Virus record (IMG/VR): IMGVR_UViG_3300018426_001942
Coordinates: 62,001 to 126,000 of that record
Origin: a virus
DNA: 64,000 nt
Reading direction: 5' to 3' (one strand)
Of the stretch, positions 48,300 through 58,290 are shown one piece after another; within the stretch, counting starts at the first letter, position 1, and the number at the start of each line of letters is the position of its first letter. A model generated the notes under the pieces. That model saw only the letters and a program-made list of their open reading frames with translations, was not told the origin of the DNA and made no database searches. Position numbers and translations under genes: made by a program.

Positions 48300-51200
48300 T
48301 ATTCAAGTGTCCTTACTAGTAAATTCCAAGTAGTATTCCATATCAGGGCTGGTCCTGCTGGTCCTGCGCCATCGCCGGCTTGTATTAATGGTGACGTACC
48401 GTCTAGTAATGTATCAAAAATAAATTGTGTTTGATTGGCTCCTGCGCTGTAAGATCTTGATGTTCTCACTGTTCTTACAAAATTAAGTTGATTACCACTA
48501 CTACTCGCTGTTAACGTAACACTGTGTATTCTTTCAGCAGGAACATTACCTGTTAATGCTACTACAATTTGGTATCTATACCCTATCATATTAGTAACAT
48601 TTGTAACAATAGATCTAACAATGGATGTGTTTGCTAAACTATGACTACCTGTGCTTATAGTAAAGTTTTGACTAATACCTGTTATAGAAACACTTTGAAA
48701 ATTTGTACTTATAAAGTTTTGCTGAGATGTCCCATTTGCTGTATATGTTTGAAATTGTCTTGCTGGTCCTGTAGAACTGTACCTTTTAACAGCAACAAGA
48801 CCAGGGTGGCCAGCGCCTCCATATGCAGCAACTTGCTGCATAGCTCGTCCGCCGCCCCCGCAGCCTGGGCCAAATCCATTTGGATATACATCAGCATATT
48901 GGTGTACACTACTTGTGCCGCCTTGATAGACGAACCAATTAATCATGTCATCCCCTGTTGGAGGATTCGCTCTACCACCGTTTTCAAAAGTATTTGCTGA
49001 ACTATGGAATGTACCTGCAAGAGGTCTATTTGTGCCATTAGGAATATTTGGTAATACACCGTTTCCGAAATTTGTAGCTGCTCCTGTACTTGCTGTATGG
49101 CCGTTAAATACCGCTGAGGTAAATAACCCTTGAACTCCATTGTTATTTACATCTCCACCAATAGCAAAACCAGCAGCTCCTCCTGATCCAGCTTCTCCAG
49201 GTGCTAGTGCTATTCCGCCTCCGCCGCCAGATGTATAAAAAATTTCACTTGCTGTTTCTATAGCATAATAAAATGCAACTTCGGGTTCAGTCGGTGTTCC
49301 AGTCTGTACGTTTGCTTTCAGACTACCTCTGTTATATACAACTCCGTTTATAGTTTTTGAGCTGCTAAAGTCATTTAGTCCAGTTGCTATTACTTTGCCT
49401 TGATGCACCCAAACAGATGGGACGTTAGTTCCTTGAAATACAAATGATTGATTACCACTTTGAAAGCTGTAAAATTCTTTGTTAGTAGAACTAAATGATG
49501 ATGTTCCTCCTAGGCCGCCGCCGACGAAGGATGATGCACCTGAAACTCTTTGAGCACCATCTCCGCCACATCCAACTATAATACTAGTTGAATTAGGAAT
49601 GTTGGCTCCTGTATAAGTTTTAAAACTAGTTGCTCCTGAACCTCCTCCTGGACCTGTTCCTTCTCTAGCAGAATCAACACTACTGGCGCCGCCTCCGCCG
49701 CCGCCTCCGATAAGCCAAACATCAATCCTATTATCATTAGGACCTTTAGTCCAAGTATAACCCGTGTCAGTACCTCCATAAAATCTGTTTTGTGAAAGTG
49801 TTTGGACTATTGGCGCACTAGACGAGTTTGCTGATACTATTGTAGTCTTAGAATGCGAGTCACCCCAGGTTTCAAAGTTGTCAATACCGTTAGTTCCTTG
49901 ATCTAAGTCACTTACAGTATAGTATTCTAAAGAATAAAAGTTTTCTGTTACTGGTGGTACTGATGTATCATTTACTGTTGTAACTTTTGAATCTACAACA
50001 GTGCCACCTACACCGCCTATTCTAGCAGAGATTGTTACATCTTCTGTATCACCAAGAACAGCATCACTTAATGCTGTTAAATTAAATGATCCAGCGCCTC
50101 CTGTAACTGAGAAACTTCCACTATCTGAATCCATAACACCTGTTGGTGTTACACTATAGTAGTAAGTGCCATCTGAATCATCTGTAGTAAAATTATATGT
50201 GCCTTGGACTCCTTCATCTAAACTTGATGGGCCTGCAATTTGATATGTATTAGCAGGCGGTGGTGCCGCTACTGACTGACTCGTATCTATTATTTGTATA
50301 GCTGTCTGAATATTAAAAGATGGCACATAGCATATTAAAGTTTCGTCGCCGCCGGTATCAGTAGTCTGATCTTGAGCTATTGTTATAGTTACAGACCCTT
50401 GGCCTCCTTGCATCTCAAAATCACCACCCATTCCTTGACTGTTATCAAAGTCTGAAACATCTATTCCTGTACCGCTTAATGTATATGGAATCAGTGTTCC
50501 ATTAGTACTCGGGCTGACGCTTAGTGTAAATGTAACATCATCACCTTCATTAATTGTACCAGTAGCTGGAGTTCTAGTTAATGATGCAACAGCACCTCCT
50601 TGTACACCGCCGTCTAGCTCTGTAATTTCTGTAAACGAAGGTGCTGGTATGCCTAATACTGTATCATGGTATACTAAACAATTACTTTCGATATTGTTAG
50701 TTACATATTCGTCTGTGCTAGGAAATGGTGATCCTGTACTAAAATCGTTGTCTTGAAATTCTATTCTAAAACGCAAAACGCTAGGAGTACTAGAATTGCC
50801 TGCGCCTGCCTCCCATGCTTGAATAGTATATTTTATATCAGCATATAAGCCAGATCCGTTTTTTGTAAAAATAGTTGCTCTATTACTTGCACTAGTTGAT
50901 CCCCAACTTGCATAGTAGTTACCAATTGCTGTGCCAGTACCTGGATTTGACCCATCTGAATATGTTGAATTTTTTGTGAAATGTATGGTACCCATATTTT
51001 CTAAAATAGTATTCCATACATCGTTTTTACTATTAGCTGTTACAGCGCCTATTAAGTCTGCATTAAATCTTATTTCTCCGCCACTGTTGAAAAAGTAGCG
51101 TCTCTCATCTGCATTAGCCCAAGTAATCTCTATTTCGTGTGTTATTTTTGAGCCAGGATTAGAATAGTCACCTCCGCCCCATTGTGATGTTCTTTCACTT

Positions 51201-51799
51201 GTTGCTTTTGTTGTCGTACTAAAATTAGTTGCATCATGAACATCTTTGTCAGTAACAATTTCAGTAGCTGCAGCTTCGAAGTCTAAGTAACCTTCTGCTA
51301 GATCTTCTTCAGCGTTTGCACTTGTAGGTGCTAGTTTTGCTTGTCCTGATCCTGTTCCAGCCCCAGTTGCAACAAATTTTATACCAACTTCATTTGCTGA
51401 TGCACCTATTAGTGTAAAGTCTGATGGATTATTAGGATCTGGATCTATGGAAAGTATTTGGTATTCTATGCCGTTTGTTAGTGCTGTAATATCAATAGGA
51501 GTTTCGTTGCCTACATCTGCTGCACTAACACCTACATTTTCATCTGAAGATGGTGCCGCTAATCCGTCAGCGTTTGTCCATGTAAGGGGATTAGCTTGGT
51601 GTAACCTTGCTTTTATTAAATCATCGTATAAGGCTTGCATGTCAGATGCTTGTATTAAATCACCTGAACTTTTTTGAGAACTTTGTAATGTTCTGCCGTA
51701 GCCGTTCTGACCGCCATCACCTACTCCAAGAACATCTTGGATTTTTTGTTGAATAGTGTTATAGTTTGCCGCGGTAACATTTGTTCCAACTACAGCCAT
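48299..51799 (-). CDS. Large Gly-rich tail-fibre/adhesin protein
   Basis: A 1166-residue virion protein. Residues 1-110 (IQDVLGVGDGGQNGYGRTLQ, DMQALYDDLIKARLHQ) and part of 180-360 (WANADERRYFFNSGGEIRF) match the smaller protein encoded next to it. About 415-510 is a Calx-beta-like segment (TGTINEGDDVTFTLSVSP). About 700-1000 is a Gly-rich region with runs such as GGGGGGASS, GGGLGGTSS and GPGCGGGGRAM, as in adhesin tips of T-even-like phages. The end is strand-rich. It should be a host-binding fibre. TGTAAATA and a ribosome binding site AGAGGAAAA lie upstream. Confidence 0.82.
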   Translation of the reverse strand: MAVVGTNVTAANYNTIQQKIQDVLGVGDGGQNGYGRTLQSSQKSSGDLIQASDMQALYDDLIKARLHQANPLTWTNADGLAAPSSDENVGVSAADVGNETPIDITALTNGIEYQILSIDPDPNNPSDFTLIGASANEVGIKFVATGAGTGSGQAKLAPTSANAEEDLAEGYLDFEAAATEIVTDKDVHDATNFSTTTKATSERTSQWGGGDYSNPGSKITHEIEITWANADERRYFFNSGGEIRFNADLIGAVTANSKNDVWNTILENMGTIHFTKNSTYSDGSNPGTGTAIGNYYASWGSTSASNRATIFTKNGSGLYADIKYTIQAWEAGAGNSSTPSVLRFRIEFQDNDFSTGSPFPSTDEYVTNNIESNCLVYHDTVLGIPAPSFTEITELDGGVQGGAVASLTRTPATGTINEGDDVTFTLSVSPSTNGTLIPYTLSGTGIDVSDFDNSQGMGGDFEMQGGQGSVTITIAQDQTTDTGGDETLICYVPSFNIQTAIQIIDTSQSVAAPPPANTYQIAGPSSLDEGVQGTYNFTTDDSDGTYYYSVTPTGVMDSDSGSFSVTGGAGSFNLTALSDAVLGDTEDVTISARIGGVGGTVVDSKVTTVNDTSVPPVTENFYSLEYYTVSDLDQGTNGIDNFETWGDSHSKTTIVSANSSSAPIVQTLSQNRFYGGTDTGYTWTKGPNDNRIDVWLIGGGGGGGASSVDSAREGTGPGGGSGATSFKTYTGANIPNSTSIIVGCGGDGAQRVSGASSFVGGGLGGTSSFSSTNKEFYSFQSGNQSFVFQGTNVPSVWVHQGKVIATGLNDFSSSKTINGVVYNRGSLKANVQTGTPTEPEVAFYYAIETASEIFYTSGGGGGIALAPGEAGSGGAAGFAIGGDVNNNGVQGLFTSAVFNGHTASTGAATNFGNGVLPNIPNGTNRPLAGTFHSSANTFENGGRANPPTGDDMINWFVYQGGTSSVHQYADVYPNGFGPGCGGGGRAMQQVAAYGGAGHPGLVAVKRYSSTGPARQFQTYTANGTSQQNFISTNFQSVSITGISQNFTISTGSHSLANTSIVRSIVTNVTNMIGYRYQIVVALTGNVPAERIHSVTLTASSSGNQLNFVRTVRTSRSYSAGANQTQFIFDTLLDGTSPLIQAGDGAGPAGPALIWNTTWNLLVRTLE

Positions 51800-51820
51800 T
51801 TATTTTTCCTCTATATTATG

Positions 51821-51828
51821 TATTTACA
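51821..51828 (-). promoter_or_regulatory. Late-promoter-like box before the adhesin gene
   Basis: On the minus strand TGTAAATA, two bases from TATAAATA, 21 bases before the start at 51799 in the 24-base gap between fibre genes. Weak. Confidence 0.3.
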
Positions 51829-52837
51829 GATTAGAATTAACTGTTGGACTTGGAACTGATATACCTAATGCTCCTGTTGCTGTTAAGAATGATACGGAAC
51901 TTTCAGTTATGCCTGTTACATCTTCATCCTCAGGTCCTGACGAATTTGGATCTGAAACCTCGTCGCCGATATCGTTATCTACAAATACAATATTAAATCT
52001 TAAACTATTAGATGCTGTTTCCCATGCATCTATATAGTATTCGTTTTCTGCGTAAAGGCCAATTCCGCCTTTTGTAAAAAGTCTTACAGGGCTTGAAGAA
52101 CTAGAACTTGACCAATCATGATAATTACCAATTGCTGTGCCTGTTCCTGGGTTTGATCCATCTGCTGACGTACTATTCTTTCCAAATGTAATTGTACCCA
52201 TTGAATTAAGCATTGTTTGCCAAATTTCATCTTTGGTGCCAGGTGGTGCTGTAATTACCGTACCTGGAACACTAGTTCCGCCTGTAAGATTTGCATCAAA
52301 TTTTATTAGTCCGCCTGTATTAAAAAAGTAACGTCTTTCATCTGCATTTTCCCACGTTACTGTTATTGTATGATTAATACTTCCATTCCAACTTGACTGT
52401 CTTGTATTAGTATCTGCAATTGAAGTTGAAAATTGTGTGCTATCAAACACATCTCTATCGTCTAGAATGTTTTGTGCAGCAGCTTCAAAATCTGCAAATC
52501 CTTCTGCTTGATCTTCTGTTGCATCAGCTGATGTTCCTCCCGGACCTATATCAGCTGCATATACACCAACTATTTCTCCTATTGACGGAGCTGCGAGACC
52601 ATCTGGATTTGTCCAAGTAGGCGGATTTCCTGTTTGGTGTGTTCTTGCTTTTACTAGATCATTAAAAAGTAATTGCATGTCATTAGCATATATGATATCA
52701 TTATCTGCTTTTGACTTGCTTTCTAATGTTCTACCATAACCATTTTGTGCGCCATCACCAGGTCCAAGAACATTACTTATTGTACTTCGTATTGAGTTAT
52801 ATACTGATGAGTTAACTAAATCTGTGACCGCTGGCAT
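51824..52837 (-). CDS. Fibre-type structural protein, short paralogue of the Gly-rich adhesin
   Basis: A 337-residue protein. The first 100 residues (ISNVLGPGDGAQNGYGRTLE, NDMQLLFNDLVKARTHQ, NPDGLAAPS) and the block WENADERRYFFNTGGLIKF (about 161-179) are clearly the same as in the 1166-residue protein. It has no Gly-rich or Calx-beta part and ends soon after FNIVFVDNDIGDE. It may be a connector that shares the mounting site, or a second, simpler fibre. Confidence 0.75.
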   Translation of the reverse strand: MPAVTDLVNSSVYNSIRSTISNVLGPGDGAQNGYGRTLESKSKADNDIIYANDMQLLFNDLVKARTHQTGNPPTWTNPDGLAAPSIGEIVGVYAADIGPGGTSADATEDQAEGFADFEAAAQNILDDRDVFDSTQFSTSIADTNTRQSSWNGSINHTITVTWENADERRYFFNTGGLIKFDANLTGGTSVPGTVITAPPGTKDEIWQTMLNSMGTITFGKNSTSADGSNPGTGTAIGNYHDWSSSSSSSPVRLFTKGGIGLYAENEYYIDAWETASNSLRFNIVFVDNDIGDEVSDPNSSGPEDEDVTGITESSVSFLTATGALGISVPSPTVNSNL

Positions 52838-52847
52838 TCATATTCTC

Positions 52848-54347
52848 CTAAAGTTTTAATATACACTCTACTAGTTTTTCGTCTTCACTTAAATTTGTTT
52901 CTAGAGCTATACCAACTAAAGGATTGCCATTAAAGTGTGTACTTGCGCAACCTTCTGCATCTACATAAACTTTGTCACCCTTTGCTACAGCGCCTATGCA
53001 TCTTACAGGAACACGACCTTCAAGTGCTATTGCTTGACCTTTTGCTTCTGCATTCATTAGATATGCAGGCTTTTCAGATATAACACCTACTGGAAAACTG
53101 TCTAGCACACATGGTGCAATTTCATATTCACCTGCTGTACATACATACATAACTGTTCCTACAGGATGATCTTTTTCTACAGTGTATTTTTCTGCTAAGT
53201 CAGCAAACTGTGCTTGAGTAGCTGTACCTTGGAAAATATCTGCAACAATTTTTGTATTATCACCGTCTTGCTCTCTAACAGCAATAGTACCACCAGTATT
53301 AGCTGCTGTTGCATAAGAGTAAGAAGATCCTGAATTTCCTATTCTAATTTGATTTGCTTGATCTGCTGTACCTTTAAAACTTGTAGCATGGATTTCATTG
53401 AATTCCTCACCAGTGCCGCCTATGTTGAAACTACCATCACTGGCACCGGGGACAATTCCTGCAGCGGTAATTGATATCGAATGTGTTAACTCTCCTGTAC
53501 TAGCCGCTTTAAGTTCAAAATCTATTTGGTTGGCATCCGCACTTGTATTCTTAATCAAACCGGTGACATTATCTTCGCGCATAGTAAAGTAAAAATTACT
53601 ATGTGTTACTAATCCTGCTGATAAATTTAGCTGTGTTGAAAATGTTGGTGTTCCAGCTTGAACAAAATTTTCAGCTGATAATCCATTTAACGATTCTGCG
53701 TTTGTTGCTGTACCATGGAACCTAAATCCGGTTGATGTAACACCAGAAGCCGGTGTATCACGTAAAGTAATACCTTGTTGAATATCACTAAATCCTTGTA
53801 TTTCGTTATCAGCACCCGAACCTAATGTAAATGCTACTGGCGATATAACAAATACAACATTGTCGTTAACTGTTGCTGTAATAATACTTCTGGAGACACC
53901 ATTTGGTGACGTGTTATCAAGTACTGTTCTACTAACCATTTGTGTTTGGCCTTCACCAGCATCTTGTGGTCCAATTAGGACAAAGTTTGAACCATTAAAC
54001 ACATAAAGTTGTTCGTTAGCACTATCCCACCAAAAATCACCGTTTGCTAATCCTGCTGGCTGAGCACCACTTACTTCAGCACCTCCAACTGTTCTCCAGT
54101 TTTGGTTGCCATCTCTAAATTTCATTCTATCTGATGCAGAATCAAACCATAATTGACCGCTTAACGGTTTAGGTGGTTGATTTGCACCTGCAAAATTTTC
54201 TAGCAAGAATAAGAAGTTTTCATTATGAATTTCTCCATATCCTGCATAATTCTTTCCTACAAATTTGATGTCTGTAGTTTCGTCAAGAGTACCATCTTCC
54301 ACTGTTGTGAGCGGACTCTTATTAAATCTGTCTATTTGATACGCCAT
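52848..54347 (-). CDS. Tail-fibre protein with shared N-terminal module 1
   Basis: A 499-residue protein. Residues 1-80 form a module found in three neighbouring genes: TDIKFVGKNYAGYGEIHNEN, FLLENFAGANQPPKPLSGQL and a WYD/WFD-type repeat (GQLWFDSASDRMKFRDG, GDFWWDSANEQLYVFNG). The middle has phage-fibre strand repeats. The end (VGTVMYVCTAGEYEIAP, KGDKVYVDAEGCA) looks like an intramolecular-chaperone or head domain. A perfect TATAAATA box lies 37 bases upstream. Confidence 0.8.
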   Translation of the reverse strand: MAYQIDRFNKSPLTTVEDGTLDETTDIKFVGKNYAGYGEIHNENFLFLLENFAGANQPPKPLSGQLWFDSASDRMKFRDGNQNWRTVGGAEVSGAQPAGLANGDFWWDSANEQLYVFNGSNFVLIGPQDAGEGQTQMVSRTVLDNTSPNGVSRSIITATVNDNVVFVISPVAFTLGSGADNEIQGFSDIQQGITLRDTPASGVTSTGFRFHGTATNAESLNGLSAENFVQAGTPTFSTQLNLSAGLVTHSNFYFTMREDNVTGLIKNTSADANQIDFELKAASTGELTHSISITAAGIVPGASDGSFNIGGTGEEFNEIHATSFKGTADQANQIRIGNSGSSYSYATAANTGGTIAVREQDGDNTKIVADIFQGTATQAQFADLAEKYTVEKDHPVGTVMYVCTAGEYEIAPCVLDSFPVGVISEKPAYLMNAEAKGQAIALEGRVPVRCIGAVAKGDKVYVDAEGCASTHFNGNPLVGIALETNLSEDEKLVECILKL

Positions 54348-54383
54348 TTTGTTTGTCCTATATATTTACGTGTCTACACGTTG

Positions 54384-54391
54384 TATTTATA
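54384..54391 (-). promoter_or_regulatory. Perfect T4-type late promoter box
   Basis: On the minus strand TATAAATA, the exact T4 late -10 element, 36 bases before the fibre start at 54347. The leader also has the inverted repeat ACGTGT-CT-ACACGT (54368-54381). Confidence 0.6.
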
Positions 54392-56206
54392 CTAATTTGC
54401 TACCCATGCTCCATTAGTAATAATAAAGTTTCTTTGCCCTCTTGTAACACTCAAAGTAAATGTTGGCGTTAAAGAGTTAGGTAAATTTACACCTTGTATA
54501 ACACTAACAACACCGCCTGCTGCTGCGTTTACATCTACTTCGGTAAATGTAGTTGGAGTAGCAATGTCAATTGCGTCAGTTGATTGTCCTGATGCGTAAA
54601 AGAATGTTGCTATACGTGCTTCTTTTCCATTAGCAAAACTAGATGCTGGATAAAGACTGTTCAGTATTGTAATTAGTTCATCGTTTACACTAATCATTCC
54701 TGTAATATCCATAGAAAACACAATTGGTTCTGTTTGGATAGTTTGATCTGTGTAGTTTTTATTAGATGCATCAGCTGGATTTGTAGGACTATCAAGACCT
54801 GTAATTTTGCTGTTGTTAACTTCAATATCTCCAGCAACATTAAATTCAAATCCAGTTGCTCCGCCTGTCCTTGTAAGTGTTCCTGTTCCATTTAAATTTG
54901 TATTGCCAACTGAAAGTTGTGTTAGAATACCGACATTTTGTAAACTACTGTTTACAACTCCTGACCCTAGTGTAGTTGAAGAAAGTACATCTACTTCGTT
55001 TATTTTATAAGTCTTAGTAGATGCTAAATCAAAGTTTTCGCTACTAGTCCAACTTGCTGTAGATAATTGCCAATTAATTGTTTTATCTACTTGGGCTTTT
55101 AAAGTAATACCGCCGCCTGTTGCTGTTGCATCAGTTGGACTGTCTACAACACCTAATTCAATATTTTTATCAGCAATTTGTAGTGTTTCTGCTTCAGTAA
55201 CAAAACTGTCACCTTCTACAGTAAGATTGCCTGTTATTCTAGCATCACCTGTTACATCTAAATTGTATGCAGGATTAGAATTAAAAATACCTACACGTTT
55301 TGAGTTAGGCTTAATTTTAATTGCACTAGTTGCATCAAGTACATCTTGTGCGCCACGTACAACAATATTAAAGTCAGCACCCGACTTATAATTTCTAATT
55401 GTAAAACCATTGTCTATAAACATTTGGGTATCGTCGTCAACACCAACTGTAACACCGCCTGACGATCTTATGTTTAATTTACCGTATAAAACTGAATCTT
55501 CATCATTTTTCATTAATCTTGATTCAGGAACAATATCTCCTAATGCACTAATTAAGTTTTCTGATTTTTCTGCTATACCATGATACTTAAATTCGTTAAT
55601 GTCTATTAAGTTAATACCCTTCTTAATAATACCTTGTGGGTTCTCTGTTGTAACTAATCCAGCAACAAGATTATTAGGTAACGGATTAGGTGTAAATGTT
55701 TCTCCTGATATTACAGAATATAATATTTCATTGACAAAAAGTTTTAGTACAGTTTTAGGATTTAAATCTGTATCAAAAATTGTATCGGTAACAAATCCAC
55801 TTTTTCCTTGTAGCCTACTATATGCAGGACCAATCAGTGTCCATTCTGAACCGTCATACAAGTAAAATTGTTTTTCCGCTGTACTAAACCAAGTATCTCC
55901 TGGCACTGGTCCGCTTGGAAATGTTTCACTAATAAAACTACCAGCTGCTGACTGAAAATCAGTACCATCAAAAACTTTTAATTTGTTTTCGCTAGTGTCA
56001 TACCAAAGCTGGCCGCGTAACGGTGCTACAGGCTGATTTGGATTAGCAAAATTTTCTAAAATTTTAATAAAGTTTTCATTTAAAAATTCGCCATATCCTG
56101 TATAGTTCCTGCCTACTAATGCAAGATCAGTTGTATCTGTATCTAGTATCCCGTCAACTAGTTCTGTAAGCAATGTTCCGTCTGTTTTATTTAAATTATA
56201 ACTCAT
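54392..56206 (-). CDS. Tail-fibre protein with shared N-terminal module 2
   Basis: A 604-residue paralogue. The module reads TDLALVGRNYTGYGEFLNEN, ILENFANPNQPVAPLRGQLW, then YDTSENKLKVFDG. Later FNSNPAYNLDVTGDARITG and ITGNLTVEGDSF are typical of phage fibre shafts. The C-terminal part is strand-rich with no collar domain. It is likely a trimeric fibre; the three modules suggest that the three proteins dock at like sites or replace each other. Confidence 0.8.
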   Translation of the reverse strand: MSYNLNKTDGTLLTELVDGILDTDTTDLALVGRNYTGYGEFLNENFIKILENFANPNQPVAPLRGQLWYDTSENKLKVFDGTDFQSAAGSFISETFPSGPVPGDTWFSTAEKQFYLYDGSEWTLIGPAYSRLQGKSGFVTDTIFDTDLNPKTVLKLFVNEILYSVISGETFTPNPLPNNLVAGLVTTENPQGIIKKGINLIDINEFKYHGIAEKSENLISALGDIVPESRLMKNDEDSVLYGKLNIRSSGGVTVGVDDDTQMFIDNGFTIRNYKSGADFNIVVRGAQDVLDATSAIKIKPNSKRVGIFNSNPAYNLDVTGDARITGNLTVEGDSFVTEAETLQIADKNIELGVVDSPTDATATGGGITLKAQVDKTINWQLSTASWTSSENFDLASTKTYKINEVDVLSSTTLGSGVVNSSLQNVGILTQLSVGNTNLNGTGTLTRTGGATGFEFNVAGDIEVNNSKITGLDSPTNPADASNKNYTDQTIQTEPIVFSMDITGMISVNDELITILNSLYPASSFANGKEARIATFFYASGQSTDAIDIATPTTFTEVDVNAAAGGVVSVIQGVNLPNSLTPTFTLSVTRGQRNFIITNGAWVAN

Positions 56207-56214
56207 GTTGTTTC

Positions 56215-58290
56215 CTAAGCATTGTCAGCAAATATAATATAGTTTACTGTAGCGAAAGGAGGCATAATATCTAGCTCTAAGCCCAATCCACCACTTCTAT
56301 AATTACCTTGTCCATCTGTACCGCCCTCGTCAATAGGACCACTACTTGGAATACCACTTGTAGTTTGGGCTCCTTGTGCAATATTCAACGGTTGGTTAAT
56401 ACTGTTTTGTTCTGATACTGTATTATCTAGTATCGCATAGTGTTGTGTACCACCTGGTGATTTAAGATCGTGTTCGTGATCTGGTAAGTGTTCTTTTGTA
56501 ATGTCTTTAAATTCACTACCTGACGATTTACCTACTTCGTCAGCATTTGAATTTGTTGTAACATCTGCAGGTACTCCGCCCATACTATCCATACCGAGTA
56601 GGAATCTGCCTCTAAAATCTGGTAGGGCAAAGTGTGTAGTACTCGGATTTTGGAATGTTGGATCTGAAGGACTTTTAAACTTAAATCCAATTACATCAAA
56701 TAAATTGGATGCCTCTGTTTTTTTAATTTCTCTACCGTCACATAAGTACCAACCAGGAGGTGCTACATCACCGCCAAACGGTGCAATCATTCCAATTGGA
56801 TTTTTTGGCACACCTTTTAATAGGTTTGATTGAGAAATTTTAAATAAACCTTGATCACCTTGTGTTCTGTTTATAAGTAACTCATCTCCAGTTTGTGTTG
56901 TTACTACAACTTGTTTAGAAGCAATAAACTGGTTACTAAGTTCCGTAGTAAATGTTTGATTTAATGAGCCTGCACCATCAAAGGTAATTTCATTTGAACT
57001 GACGTCACCTTCCATTTTGAATACAGTTTTATTATTTAATTTTGCTGCACTCGATGCTGTACCAGTAATTGTGCCTGAAACACTACCTTTAAAAAATCCT
57101 TCAAACGTGTCTGCTTTAACAGTGCCGAAACCTTCTATGTTAGGCTTGGTAAGTGCATCAGGATCTGCAACAATATTATTGCCTATATTTGTTTGTCCTT
57201 TTACAGTTAAATCTGCTCCTACTTTAGTATTTTTTGCAATACTAGCACCACCTGAAGTAATTATTGCACCTTCTGTTAATACATCATTAAATGAATTATC
57301 TGCATCTTCAGTGCCTGCTACTTCTAAATTACCTGAAAATTTGCCGCTACCTGTTACATCTAATGGTACTTGAGGATTGGTATTATTAATACCTACATTA
57401 GTATCTGATTTTATCTGTACTACAGTTTGCTCGCCTTGATCATTTTTTACTTTCAATGCAAGACTAGCACCATTAAAATTACTCTTTACAACGCCGCCTT
57501 CGCCTGATGCTTCAAGTGCTAATTGCGCATTTGCACCAACTTGTACACCTTGATTGTTTTTTACATAAAGTGTACCATTTGCGGTTGTGTTAACATCTGC
57601 ACGTAAAAAATTAGAAGAACTAATATCATTGTTACCTATTCTCAATGCATCTGAAGACTGTGCTACTCCGTTATATTTGGCGTTGGTACCTGCTAAAGTT
57701 AAACTTGTTAAATTCATACCAGGCTTAATTTCTGAAAACCCTCTAATATTAACTTTAGGAATAAATTGGTCTTTTGACAGTATGATTACAGGAACAGCGT
57801 CAATTTCTATTTTTAATACGGTATAAGTTTTATCATCAGTACCTACTATTGTGTCTGGTCTAGTGCCCGATGTTAATCCGTCACTAAATTCAGGACCTAC
57901 TAAAATCCAACTTGCTCCATTGTTTAAATAAAGTTGTTGGTTACTAGTATCTACCCATAAATCTCCAATAACACTATTTCCAACTTCAGGTTGTGCGGCA
58001 CCTTTTTTAACACCGCCTGACTCAACCCAGTTAGTTCCGTCATAAACTTTTAATGTATCAACACCTACTGATGTATCATACCATGTTTGTCCTTCTACTG
58101 GGTTAGAAGGAGGATTATTATTTGCAAAATTTTCTAAAATATGTAGGAAGTTACTTGCTATTGCTTCGCCATACCCAGTTGTATTTCTTCCAGGTATAGC
58201 TAAACTTGTGTCAGAAGTATTAATTTCTCTATCTTCGACAATTATAGCACCTTTGTTTATGCTATCTGTAAACTGGATTTGGTAAGCCAT
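56215..58290 (-). CDS. Short-tail-fibre-like protein with phage collar domain
   Basis: A 691-residue paralogue with the N-terminal module (LAIPGRNTTGYGEAIASN, ILENFANNNPPSNPVEGQTW) and, at the C-terminus, a T4 gp12-like collar domain: IGMIAPFGGDVAPPGWYLCD, then FALPDFRGRFLLGMD and a His pair HLPDHEHD as in the metal-binding tip of gp12-like fibres, ending MPPFATVNYIIFADN. Gp12-like proteins bind LPS irreversibly. This is the most readily named fibre gene of the window. Confidence 0.87.
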   Translation of the reverse strand: MAYQIQFTDSINKGAIIVEDREINTSDTSLAIPGRNTTGYGEAIASNFLHILENFANNNPPSNPVEGQTWYDTSVGVDTLKVYDGTNWVESGGVKKGAAQPEVGNSVIGDLWVDTSNQQLYLNNGASWILVGPEFSDGLTSGTRPDTIVGTDDKTYTVLKIEIDAVPVIILSKDQFIPKVNIRGFSEIKPGMNLTSLTLAGTNAKYNGVAQSSDALRIGNNDISSSNFLRADVNTTANGTLYVKNNQGVQVGANAQLALEASGEGGVVKSNFNGASLALKVKNDQGEQTVVQIKSDTNVGINNTNPQVPLDVTGSGKFSGNLEVAGTEDADNSFNDVLTEGAIITSGGASIAKNTKVGADLTVKGQTNIGNNIVADPDALTKPNIEGFGTVKADTFEGFFKGSVSGTITGTASSAAKLNNKTVFKMEGDVSSNEITFDGAGSLNQTFTTELSNQFIASKQVVVTTQTGDELLINRTQGDQGLFKISQSNLLKGVPKNPIGMIAPFGGDVAPPGWYLCDGREIKKTEASNLFDVIGFKFKSPSDPTFQNPSTTHFALPDFRGRFLLGMDSMGGVPADVTTNSNADEVGKSSGSEFKDITKEHLPDHEHDLKSPGGTQHYAILDNTVSEQNSINQPLNIAQGAQTTSGIPSSGPIDEGGTDGQGNYRSGGLGLELDIMPPFATVNYIIFADNA

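Noticed and set aside
48641-49779. Several frames in other phases across the Gly-rich adhesin gene
   Set aside because: They are by-products of the Gly-rich codons and AT-poor composition of that region; they have no start signals and low-complexity sequences.
54368-54381. Inverted repeat ACGTGT-CT-ACACGT as a terminator between fibre genes
   Set aside because: The stem is short, the loop of two bases is too small, and no T-run follows in the minus-strand direction.
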